Position numbers and translations under genes: made by a program
In this document: piece by piece, positions 1-10,263 of the stretch
Layout of the letters: each line of letters begins with the position of its first letter
Numbering within the stretch: position 1 is the first letter of the stretch
Origin: Lasiosphaeris hirsuta
Lineage: Eukaryota; Ascomycota; Sordariomycetes; Sordariales; Lasiosphaeriaceae
Reading direction: 5' to 3'
Assembly (NCBI GenBank): GCA_030549175.1
Contig: JAUKUA010000003.1
Span: 2,232,001 to 2,296,000 of the forward strand
DNA length: 64,000 nucleotides
Notes under the pieces: model-generated
The model's input: only the letters and a program-made list of their open reading frames with translations
Told to the model about the DNA's origin: nothing
The model's database searches: none

Positions 1-163
1 GCTGGCCATAATTATTTGCATTTTGGAGAAGGTTTGGAGAGCTATGTCACTTTGCCTGTCATCCCGCCGAAATAGACGTATACAGAGGTATCTGGATAGA
101 AAGTAGACACAGAAAAATATATACAAAGGGCAGGGCAAGACGAGCGGGCTTCCTGCCCGTCTC

Positions 164-811
164 TCAAGAACGCGTCGAAGTAAGGCTTCTCATAGACAAG
201 ATTTTCCAGGTGCTGTGATTTAGGGTTGTTTGAATAAGATGGTTTCTGCTAGGTATGCAGAAAACAGCGATATCGAACGAAGACAATTCGCTGTGGAGAC
301 ACGGTAGCTTAGTCCACTTTGCCATGAGCTCAGGGAGCTTGAGTGGGGTTTGAGGAGCTTCCCCGCCCTCGCTCTCTACGGCAGGTAAGCTAAATAACTG
401 TGTATGCACTCTATCTGGCCTGAAGACCAGCTTGGCAATAGCTTCGCGGTCGGGGAAAACTGGGAAGAGGGGGTATTCAAGGGAATTTACGCAGCCGTGT
501 GTCTTGGGTAGCCGATAGACGAGAGGGGGCTGCATGAAGTCGTAATTGAATTGGTCCCTGGTAGATGCATATTTTGGGGCCGTCGCCACTTCCAGGGGGC
601 GTGCAGCTTGGGCAGGGACCAATTGATGCGACGTTGGTGGGCCGTTGGCGAGGCCAGATTGCACGCACACCACTTTTTTCTTGCCATCGTCATCCGCCCG
701 ACCATTCCCCCTTGGCCAGCTTGCTCCAGCTCCTTGGATCCGGATATTTCTCCAAAACCTCTTCTTTCGCCCGTCCACCCGCGTCCACCTCCGATTCCCT
801 TGGTATCTCAA
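164..811 (-). CDS. Possible hypothetical protein (weak)
   Basis: An open frame of about 215 codons runs on the minus strand, head-to-head with the IRC22-like gene. It opens with TTG, so the true start is unknown. A methionine inside the frame (before QPPLVYRLPKTHGCVN) could start a protein of roughly 130 residues, or an upstream exon could exist. The C-terminal half reads like normal protein, with mixed hydrophobic and charged residues and no low complexity. I recognise no domain. It overlaps the likely promoter and 5' leader of the neighbouring gene, which counts against it. Treat it as a candidate only. Confidence 0.25.
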   Translation of the reverse strand: MRYQGNRRWTRVDGRKKRFWRNIRIQGAGASWPRGNGRADDDGKKKVVCVQSGLANGPPTSHQLVPAQAARPLEVATAPKYASTRDQFNYDFMQPPLVYRLPKTHGCVNSLEYPLFPVFPDREAIAKLVFRPDRVHTQLFSLPAVESEGGEAPQTPLKLPELMAKWTKLPCLHSELSSFDIAVFCIPSRNHLIQTTLNHSTWKILSMRSLTSTRS

Positions 812-825
812 ATCAGTCTGGCAAA

Positions 826-1758
826 ATGTTGAACCTCAAGTGGTCCGCTCTCGCATTGCTCGCTCTGCGCGCCGTTGCCGTAGTCGCCGTTGATAATGTA
901 CGTTGCGCCTGCGCTTGCACGAATGCCGATGGCTTTAGACACCCCGACCGCTGACAGCTTATCTACAGGACTCAGCATCGTCAATCCCCATCGACACGGT
1001 AGAGCTGAAGGCCGACGTTGAGACTACCTTCCCCGATGCCGACATCTTTGGCGTCAAGCTCGTCAATGGCCGTGTGACACGGGCACTGATCGAGATCAAC
1101 AACCACGAGGATGGTCCAATTGATGTCGCCTTTGTTGGCGGCGCGCTCCGGTCCACCCAGCCCTTGCCCGAGGATGCCCCTGAGTCCGCTAGTATCCTGC
1201 GGAACCTGACAACCATCAAGTACGATGTCTCGATTCCCGCCGGCGAGAAGCACATCTTGACATACCAATTCGCTCTCGATATGATGCCCCAGGATCTCAA
1301 CCTTGATCTCATTGCCGTTGTCTCCAACCCGGCCGGTCAAATCTTCCAGGTCCAAGCGCATAGCGGCCCTGCCAGCGTTGTTGAGCCACCCACCAGCATC
1401 CTCGACCCCCAGATGTAAGCACCTTTCATTTTTTCTTTTGCTTTGCGTAAGCTAACATGTCGACTTCAGCATCTTCCTCTATCTGTTCCTGACCGGCCTC
1501 TTCGGCGCCACCATTTATTTTGTCTATAAGACGTGGATTGAGGCTCTGTTCCCTCAGGCGCGCGTCGTCAAGCCCTCCAAGAAGGCCAAGAAGATTGAGA
1601 TCGCCGAGCCCCTGTCAGGGTCTGAGTCTGCTGGTGCGACTACAGGTGCCGAGAAGGACTACGATGAGAGCTGGATCCCCAACCACCACATCAACCGCCC
1701 CATCGCCAAGCGTGTCAAGAGCGGCGCAAGCGGCAGGCCCAAGAAGGCCGAGCAATGA
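826..1758 (+). CDS. irc22: IRC22-like / TRAP-alpha-like ER membrane protein
   Basis: Three exons, with introns at 898-968 and 1415-1469, join in frame. The protein is type I: an N-terminal signal peptide ([20 protein letters not shown]), a lumenal beta-rich domain of the translocon-associated-protein alpha type (it contains [20 protein letters not shown] and [17 protein letters not shown]), one membrane helix near the C-terminus ([19 protein letters not shown]), and a short basic cytosolic tail. This order is the hallmark of fungal IRC22, annotated from yeast as 'increased recombination centers 22' and related to TRAP-alpha/SSR1. By homology it acts at the ER membrane; its precise role in fungi is not settled. 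The ATG at 826 was chosen because it gives the signal peptide directly. The last exon ends KKAEQ then TGA. Confidence 0.85.
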
Positions 1759-3000
1759 AGCGCATAATAACCTTTGGAGAAGGACAATATAATAATCTTG
1801 GCTGTGTAATTATTGTCGCACATCAAGGATTTTTCTCGTAAGTATTTTGTAAGAAGATCGCTTTCAAGCCGGTGGTACATCCGGCGCGGGGCGACGCAAG
1901 TGAGAAGCAGAATTGGGAGTATTGGGATACCTTGAATATGAAAACAAAAGTTTGAGAAAATGCATTTTCTTCTCTTGACTCCAACGCCGGAGAAAACACT
2001 GTACTATATGTACTATGTATATCACAAAGTCAATCTGAACAGCTGCTGCTGCGCCGAATATTTGGTCCCAAGCCGATGTAAGAAGAGCAGCTTGCATTCC
2101 AAAGCCGGCTGCTCTTTTGATCGACTTATCCATCATGTTAGGATTTACTTAGGTGAAGACTTTACGACGTTCTTTTCAGGTTGCGCCGACAATATGCATA
2201 TCGCAACGTTGCGCAAAGCCCATACGACGTCCTTCATCAACGCCAACGTTTGGAGCGAGAGGTGATCAAGCCAGAGAGTCAGCATCCGACTCGCTCAGCT
2301 ATTTATGCATATATTAAGCTTAGGCTTTCATTGGCCCCCCCCCCCCCCCCCCCCCCCCCCCCGGCCTCCCCCATCAGACAGGCGGACAAATGGTTGCTGT
2401 CCCCGTTTTCTTCTCTCTCGTGAAAAACTCATTATAGCCAGACTCCTTCTGGAAATAGATTTAGTTTCCTATACATTGGTTTTATAGAATTATTGGAATA
2501 TCGTTTCCCTCAATGGTCGAAGGAGATTGTGACTTGAGCTGTGATGAAACCATCGTATGAGAGTTCAGCCGAGCAGTCTGACTCACTAATCAACTAAGCG
2601 AGTAGCATAGGAGCAAGCGCCCCCGTTCATCAATAAAAGAAACGACGCGCCTTCCCTCGCGTCGCCTACCCCTGTGGTCATTGCCATATCCCAGATAAAA
2701 GCCCCCAAGAAATCTGTCCGAAAAAAATCAATCGAAAATTCACCCTCAACTTTAAACATCCCAATTCTCCAGAATTGGGTCCGTCATAATATAAGGCGCG
2801 AATCGCTTTCGTGCTTGATATCATTTTTGCCGTTTATCTTTTTACACGGAATTAATTTCGCCGCGCACGTTCGCTTCGTTTATTTCCCTACTTGAATATC
2901 GCAACGTAAACAACTTGACCAGGCGGTCTGCGCCATATTCCCAACCAACTCGGCGCATTTTCCCCAACCAAACAGAAGCTTTCTACGCGCCCCACAGAAA
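1759..3000. other. Intergenic, IRC22 3' flank to AT-hook promoter
   Basis: No convincing gene is visible in this 1.24-kb stretch. It is more AT-rich than the flanking coding DNA and holds a 28-base C tract (2335-2362). The last few hundred bases, with T-rich and pyrimidine stretches, are presumably the promoter and 5' leader of the AT-hook gene that starts at 3001. Confidence 0.6.
2335..2362. repeat. Homopolymer C28
   Basis: An uninterrupted run of 28 cytosines lies in intergenic DNA. The exact length is likely to be unreliable in an assembly. On the other strand it is a long G tract that could in principle form a quadruplex. Confidence 0.95.
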
Positions 3001-3756
3001 ATGGCGCCCACCAAGCCCAACACGACCGACGAGACCCCCGTCAAGCGCGGTCGCGGCCGTCCCCCGATGGACCCCTCGCAGCGCAAGCCTAAGCCCGAGC
3101 CTACCGGCCGCCCGCGCGGTCGCCCCAAGGGCACCGGTGGTGTCAAGAAGGCTAAACCTAAGGCGGCGCCCGCCGGCACCTCCGGCCCTGGTCGTCGCGG
3201 ACGTCCGACCAAGGCGGCTGCTGCCGCGGCTGCTGCGGCTGCGGCCGAGGCTAAGGACAGCGATGAGGAGGAGGAGGTTGCCCCGCCCAAGAGCGTGCGC
3301 GCCGGTAACAGGAGTGCAGGTACACCAAAGACCGCGGCGAAGAAGGAGGCTGTCAAGAAGATCACCCCCGCTAGGGGCGGGCCCAAGAGAGGTGCCCGGA
3401 AGAGTGCGGAGAGCGCGAAGGAGGCAGAGGAGGAACCAAGTGAGTAGTGTTAGTTTGAGGAATGAATGGCATGTGGGCGCGCGTTTTTTGTGGTCTCTTT
3501 GGTTTGGTGTCCCCCGTCCCGTCCTTCCCAACGCGTCTCGGCGTTCTGTATTTTATCAATGTTATGACGAGAGAAGCTAATGATTCTATGGACTGAAGCA
3601 GATTCCGGTGACGACGTCAATAGTGATGGAGATGTCGGCGGTGATGAGGTTCGTGGCAATACTACTAGTCTTCTATCTGGCTTTTTGTAAGAGCAACACC
3701 CATCTTGGAACTGACTCTTGGGGTTTCTAAAGGACATCCACGTTGATGACGCTTAG
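3001..3756 (+). CDS. Small AT-hook DNA-binding protein (HMG-I/Y-like)
   Basis: Exon 1 is 3001-3439; introns at 3440-3601 and 3649-3732 give a 169-residue protein. Three AT-hook cores are visible: KRGRGRPPM, GRPRGRPKG and GRRGRPTK, all within the first 75 residues. They are followed by a 12-alanine tract, an acidic patch (DSDEEEE) and a lysine-rich stretch. Splicing the short last exons adds an acidic tail ending DIHVDDA. AT-hooks bind the minor groove of AT-rich DNA, so the protein is probably a nuclear architectural factor. If intron 1 were kept, the frame would stop after two more codons (SE), so the acidic tail depends on my splice calls. The repetitive basic composition makes a finer assignment impossible. 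Confidence 0.8.
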
Positions 3757-4183
3757 TGGTCGGCTCAGTAGCGGTCGAATATGGGCGACATGAAAACACA
3801 AAACACCAAAACTTGGAGCTCGCAATTATTGCTTTGGGCGCGTTGGGCAAACGAATGGGTTACGGTAATGAAACGATGATTTCTTTCTCAGGGGTGCGGC
3901 TCTTTATCTGGGCTGCGGAGTTTCTTGCCATGGAGGAATGGTTGATACCAAAGTATTTGCGGGAATTGGGTTTCGGGAGCTTGCGTTTCTACCAGGAAAC
4001 GTCTCGGTCCGGTGGGTTTATTAGGTTCTCAACCACTTCTCATCGCAAAGTCAGCGAACTGAGCTACTCCTTTGCTACCCAGTGCCTGGAGTCGACTACT
4101 GTGTGCCTCTCGCATGAAACGACTTCACCTTGCCACAGTCACCGTCATCCGGACTCGAGCATACAAGTCACTATCGATGTAAG

Positions 4184-4208
4184 TTTTTTTTTTTTTTTTT
4201 TTTTTTTT
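4184..4208. repeat. Homopolymer T25
   Basis: A run of 25 thymines lies in intergenic DNA, following a splice-donor-like GTAAG. It could be the poly-pyrimidine part of an unannotated transcript or simply a slippage-prone tract. Confidence 0.9.
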
Positions 4209-5730
4209 GGAGATCGTCTCATCCTCGCGCTCACGGCCACTTTTCGATTCCTCAAGCAAATGCTCCTCAATCATCCTAAAGCCTCACAAATTCCCTCCCA
4301 CACCGCCAGCAGCGGAGATCTTGAACAAAGCAGCGCTATCACTTTCACCCTCGTCCCTCCACCCCCCCGTTTTCTGCATCGAATTAGCCCTCCTACCCTC
4401 TTTTCGTCGCTCTATTCCTCCCCACCGTAGGAACATCCTCTAAACTTCCCATGGCACCCCCTGTTTTAAACGAATTACACACCTTCCCGCTCTCTATCCT
4501 CTTCCCAGATATATCTCTCAAAACAAATGGGCTTGCAAATAATCCTGACCCGTTACCCGATGTGCACCCGCTATAATCTCCGCCTCCCAGTACATGGTCG
4601 ATCATTGAGGGACTGCGATTGACAGGCTTGTGGGTGGCCTGCTCGCGGTGTTGACATGGGCATTGTATTGGGATAGGGTCGGCCGTTTGCTTGGGTCATG
4701 GAGTGGCAGCCGGTAATGGAAATTTTGCTCTGACTGTTGGTGTTGTAGGTGTGGCGATGGGAAGTATATTTTACAATGTCGCTCGTCCAATTCCAAGCAG
4801 CGGCTTTTCTACCTGCAGGTATATATTGCTATCCTTGGAGCTTCCATGTCCTCTCCCTTGTGGTTCGCGTCTGGATTGGATGTTCGTCGGCATGACAGTC
4901 TCGGGCTACCCTCGTCAAATGACAGCAGGTTCAACGAAACTCAGCCCGAAAAAGGCAATCAACGATTACAACATATATCAGTCTCCTTTAATAGGGCAGT
5001 TGGCATGATGCTTGAGACGGTGAGACAGCTTGCTTCCGCAATTGATCGTTTGTTTGGGCCGTCTCGGGTAATTTTGTTTCGGGAAAAGTCACGTCCAAAG
5101 TAGTTTACATATACACCGATGCTAGCGTTATGAAGTCTTTGGTGTTCTCTATGGCCATGTGTTTTCGGTGGCCTCTTTGATGGAGAGTAGCGGCCTTGCC
5201 CCACAGTCATTGGAGGCTCACCAGAAATTGGGTTTATCACATAGCCACGACAAATGAATAAAAGTGCTGCAACATGCTAGCGTTACGTGCATGCTGCGCG
5301 ATGTGGGACAAGGGGATGAGATGGACGTTGATAGGTTTGGGATGAGAGCTGAAGAGGGCAGTTGCAAGTATCCCGGAATGACTATTGCAGGCATGTAATT
5401 AGCCGTGCAGCGTGCAGGTCTGACCAGGTTGTGGCCAAAGCTTCCCTCCCATTCCCATCTTGCCAAGAGCGCTGACCCTGGTGACTCTCAGGCCGAGATT
5501 CCTCAATCCTGAATCTTGAATCTCAAAGCGGAAAACGGCGAAACACTCGTCGCCATCACTTGCCACATTTTGCAAGCGACTGCATCTGCATCCAACTCCA
5601 ACTGCATCACTCCATAACGCACTCTCACACCTCTTGACCCCCCATGGCCATGGATGGTATTGCAAGTGCAAATCTGACTCTGAGCTGGGGGCACGTCGCC
5701 GCAACGTGAACTAAAGAAGAACGGGAACAT

Positions 5731-5753
5731 ACCACCACCACCACCACCACCAA
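5731..5753. repeat. ACC trinucleotide repeat in helicase 5' leader
   Basis: Seven consecutive ACC units lie about 45 bases upstream of the helicase ATG, within the probable 5' untranslated region. Confidence 0.85.
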
Positions 5754-5796
5754 AGCCATAAAAATCTTGGGGCAATAAGAAAGAAGACGAGACGAA

Positions 5797-8700
5797 ATGG
5801 TCAAGAAAAAGCAGAGCAGTACCCCTGCACCTGCGCCGGCCCCAAAGGCACCCGCGCCGGCCGCCAGTAAATCTTCCAAAAAGGTGGCCCCGAAGAAGCC
5901 CCCGCCAGAAGATGACTTCATCGTCTTCACAAACTCAGACAAGGAGACCAAGGGCAGGAGAGGAGGCGGCGCGGCAGCCGGCCCCTCAGACCCCAACAAG
6001 TCAGCTGGAACCTCTGCCGCCGTCGTAGATGATGGACCCCCAAAACCCACCATCAAGCAGATCATCGGTGGCGCCTCGTGGACTGGCAAACTGCCCGTCA
6101 ACCTACTCTCAGAACACTGCCAGAAGCAGAAATGGGACCGCCCCGACTTCAACACAATTAAGACCCCCGAGGGCTTCTCCGTCTTCGTAAGCTTGAGTGC
6201 GAAGAATTTTAAGACGGGTGAGACAACGAAGCTGGCCGCCTTCAAGCTGCCCCCGAGCCATGTCCATCTGGCCTACAAACCGACCGCTCTGGAAGCCAAA
6301 CACTTTGCAGCCACATATGCGCTCTACCGCGTCTGCAGCATGAAGAACCTGCACATGATGTTGCCACCTGACTACAAGGCCCTCTGGAAGGAGTTTGAGG
6401 CACTCAAGAAAGAGGACGTCAAAGAGGGCAAGGGCTGGATGTACGAAGCCGATCCGTTCCAAGCCCTGAGGGAACGCGAGGAGGCCAAGGCTGCTGCCGA
6501 GCGGAAGAGGCAGCAGATCCAGGCAGCCCGTGAAAAGGCGGCAAACGAGCCCGGTGCCCAGCTGGTCTTCCGAGGCAGCGGGTCGGGCGGCAACAATGGA
6601 TCCCACACCATTATGAGGGGCTGGGCTACCGTGCCAAAGATCGAGATGGGCAATAAGACAAGAACTCAGCTGGAGGATCTCCTCCGGAGAGAGACTGTGT
6701 GGAACCCGTACGGTGTCGTCATGTCACCATCGCAAAAGGCCGCCATCGTCAATGAGTTCAAGGGCCTCGGCTTTCGGCAAAGCCATATCGAGGAGGCTGT
6801 AGAAGAGTGCAAGGACCGCGAGGAGGCTTTGGAGTGGCTGCTTGTGCACATCCCCGAGGATGACCTGCCGCGGTGGGCCCTCCCTGAGAGGTATACCGCT
6901 GGAGTCAGCGTAGCCGCCACTGATCTGAAGCGAGAAGGCGCGATCAAGCGGTTGTCACAGTCAGGGTACTCCGTCGACCTCTGTCGCAAGATACTCGCTG
7001 CAAACGATGGCGACGAGGGGAAATCCGCCGAAGCCTTGCAAAAGCTCCTCCTGGCTAGCGGCCTAGGCGGCGACGACGCATCTCCCGATACGGAAGGTGA
7101 CGACTTCTGGAGAGATCCCGACGAGTCCTGGGAAGAGGAGATGGCCACGATGGAGGCAAGTTTTGGCGAAAAATACACGAGGTCTTCTCCGGACGTGTGC
7201 CAGATCCGGCTGGACTCTGTAGTAAACGGACCAAACAAAAACGTGGAGACGATCATACAGTTCCGCAAGTCCCCACAGTATCCCGCCCAAATCATCCTAG
7301 CCATAGAGGCTTCTCTCCCTGCGTACATCAAGCTTAGCATCATCAAAAAGGCATTGGCGTATGCTGGCAACTCGCTGCAGGGCGAAGAGAGTAAGATTTA
7401 CTTCGTCACCAGCTGGGTGCAAGAGAACATAAACGAGATCATCGAGCGGCCTGGCGCGCTCCGCGATGTTGCTTCCGTAGTATCGGCAGTCTCGGAGGAG
7501 CCAAAGCCGGTTGTCAAGACGCGGAGAAGGCGGCCGAGGTTCCCAGACCCTATTAAGTGGATACCCAATCCCCAGGGTAAGAATGAGTGGCTTGTGAGAT
7601 CAGAGACCGCCGCCTACAAGAAGATGCTGTCCCAGCGCGAGAGGCTGCCTGCTTGGCAGCTCCGCTACGAGATTGTGCAGACTGTCAACGAGAACCAGGT
7701 TACTATCATCTCGGGAGAGACTGGCTCAGGAAAATCAACACAGTCTGTTCAGTTTATCTTGGATGATTTGTACAACAGAGGACTCGGAAGCGCGGCAAAT
7801 ATCATCGTCACACAGCCGCGTCGTATCTCGGCTCTTGGTTTGGCAGACCGAGTGAGCGACGAGCGCTGCTCCCCTGTCGGACAGGAGGTCGGCTACATTA
7901 TCCGAGGCGAGAGTAAGACGAACCGCAATACCAGAATCACGTTTGTAACAACTGGTGTTCTACTCAGACGCCTACAGACATCCGGTGGCCGTATTGAAGA
8001 TGTCGTTGCCTCGCTGGCCGATGTCAGCCACGTCGTCGTTGACGAGGTCCACGAACGCAGTCTCGATACCGACTTCCTACTGAGCATTATTCGCGATGTC
8101 CTGTATGTACGCCGAGACCTAAAGCTCATTCTCATGAGTGCAACGCTCGACGCCGCAACGTTTAGCGACTACTTCACTGCCGACAGGAAGGGTGTCACCG
8201 TCGGCCTTGTCGAGATTGCTGGCCGCACATTCCCTGTCCGGGATTTCTACCTGGACGACGTGCTTCGGATGACGGGCTTTAGCCCATCAAACAAGTGGGA
8301 CCGCTACGACGACGAGTATGCCAGCAAGCCTTCAACGTCTGAGCCGGTGGATCCTATCAACAAGATCATTCAGAAGCTCGGCAGCCGGATCAATTACGAC
8401 CTACTCCTGGAGACCGTCAGGGGAATCGACGAGGACCTATCGTCACAGCAGAAGGCCGGCGGTATTCTGATCTTCCTACCCGGTGTGGCTGAGATCAACC
8501 GTGCTCTCAACGCTCTCCGGTCCTTGTCGTCTCTCCACGTGCTGCCGCTGCACGCCTCCCTGGAGACCAGGGAACAGAAGAAGGTCTTTGCAAGCCCGCC
8601 CTCGGGCAAGCGGAAGGTAGTTGTAGCCACCAATGTAGCCGAGACATCCATCACCATCGATGACATCGTCGCGGTCATCGACAGCGGGAGAGTAAAGGAA

Positions 8701-10019
8701 ACGTCCTTTGACCCGCAGAATAACATGCGCAAGCTGGAGGAAACATGGGCTTCCCTCGCTGCCTGCAAGCAGCGCCGTGGTCGCGCGGGCCGTGTGCAAG
8801 CTGGCAAGTGCTACAAGCTGTACACCCGTAACCTCGAGGACCAAATGGCGGAGCGGCCCGAGCCCGAGATCCGACGCGTACCGCTCGAACAGTTGTGCCT
8901 GGCGGTGCGGGCCATGGGAATCCGCGATGTGACCGACTTCCTCGCGCGTACCCCCACACCGCCCGAGGCGATAGCCGTCGAGGGTGCCATCTCGCTACTA
9001 CGCCGGATGGGCGCACTCGACGGCGAAGAGCTGACGGCCCTTGGCGAGCAGCTGGCGCTAATCCCAGCGGATCTCCGGTGCGGCAAGCTCATGGTATTTG
9101 GGTCCATTTTTGGCTGCCTGAGCGATTGCGTCACGATCGCGGCCATCCTGAGCACGCGCAGCCCGTTCTTGTCACCGGGCGAGAAGCGGGCCGAGGCCAA
9201 GGAGGCAAAGATGCGGTTCGCGCGCGGCGACGGCGACCTGCTGACGGACCTGCGTGCGTTCCAGGAGTGGGACGCCATGATGCGCGACCGGGTACCGCAG
9301 CGCCAGGTGCGCATGTTCTGCGATGAGAGCTTCCTGTCGTTTGCGACGCTCAATGATATTTCCTCGACACGCACGCAGTACTTCTCGGCGCTGTCCGAGA
9401 TGGGTATCACAGTTGGCAGATATACCCAGTCGTCGATGGCGCTGCTGCGCGCGCTGACGGCGTCGGCTTTCAGCCCGCAGATTGCGCGCATCCAGTTCCC
9501 CGACAAGAAGTTCGCCACATCGGTCTCAGGCGCCGTCGAGCTGGATCCAGAGGCCAAGACGATCCGATACTTCTCGCAGGAGAATGGGCGTGTGTTTATA
9601 CACCCTAGCAGTACCATGTTTGATAGCATGGCATTCTCGGGGAACGCGGCGTTCCTGTCGTACTTTACCAAGATGGCAACAAGCAAGGTTTTTGTGAGGG
9701 ATTTGACGCGTGAGTTACTCCAGCCTCTGGTATGTCATGAGAAGTAATGCTGACTTTGTGGTGACCAGCTTTCAACGCCTACACTCTTCTCCTATTCTCT
9801 GGCGCGATCGAGCTGGACACGCAGGGTCGTGGCCTGGTGGTCGACGGCTGGCTACGCTTGCGCGGCTGGGCAAGAGTCGGTGTCCTCGTTTCCCGTCTCA
9901 GGGGTGTGATCGACAAACTCATTGCCATGAGGGTTGAGAACCCAGGGTTAGATCTGGAGAAGAGCGAGGTGATTCGGCTGGTGGTCAAACTCATCGAGTT
10001 GGACGGAATGGACGCTTGA
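5797..10019 (+). CDS. DExH-box ATP-dependent RNA helicase (DHX29/DHX57/YLR419W type)
   Basis: A long first exon and one intron (9710-9768) give a protein of 1387 residues. The helicase core is complete: Walker A GETGSGKST (640-648), motif II DEVH (749-752), SAT (781-783), TNVAETSITIDD and QRRGRAGR (from 992). It is followed by the HA2/winged-helix and OB-fold region, whose end (PFNAYTLLLFSGAIELDTQG) lies in exon 2. N-terminal to the core are a UBA-like segment (about 309-357) and an RWD-like segment (about 445-565), after an Ala/Pro/Lys-rich start. This UBA-RWD-DExH order is typical of the YLR419W/DHX57 group, thought to act on mRNA or ribosomes in the cytoplasm; S. pombe Ucp12 is a relative. 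Family membership is certain from the motifs. The precise RNA target is unknown. Confidence 0.95.
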
Positions 10020-10263
10020 GCTTTAGGTTTCCGCTGGCATGAGAAGCTGACTAACATAGGATCCAAAATTGGGCACGCATAGCAAGGCTGCATTGGGTGG
10101 GAGGACGTGTTTCGGGGAACTAGAGAGTACACACACAGATAACTATTGTAGATCCGGGATAGACTTGATTACTAGCCATGCCTTGCCCTGTCGAGTTCTG
10201 CCGAAAATAGATGCCTGCGTACACGTACCTACTTCATGGCGTGGAGATTCCAGCACGGGTAAG

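Larger units (their letters stand above)
3757..5796. other. Intergenic, no supported gene
   Basis: This stretch of about 2.0 kb separates the AT-hook gene from the helicase. The open frames here are short, overlapping and of low-complexity composition, and I cannot support any as a gene. It contains a 25-base T tract (4184-4208) and, just upstream of the helicase start, an ACC triplet repeat (5731-5753). Confidence 0.55.

Noticed and set aside
2880..3531. Long minus-strand frames opposite the AT-hook gene
   Set aside because: They are shadows of GC-rich, repetitive AT-hook coding sequence; the composition is low-complexity Ala/Gly/Arg and no start or domain supports them.
8811..9686. 291-codon minus-strand frame opposite the helicase C-terminal part
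   Set aside because: It is antisense to a well-conserved helicase region, has Ser/Arg-rich composition and no recognisable domain.
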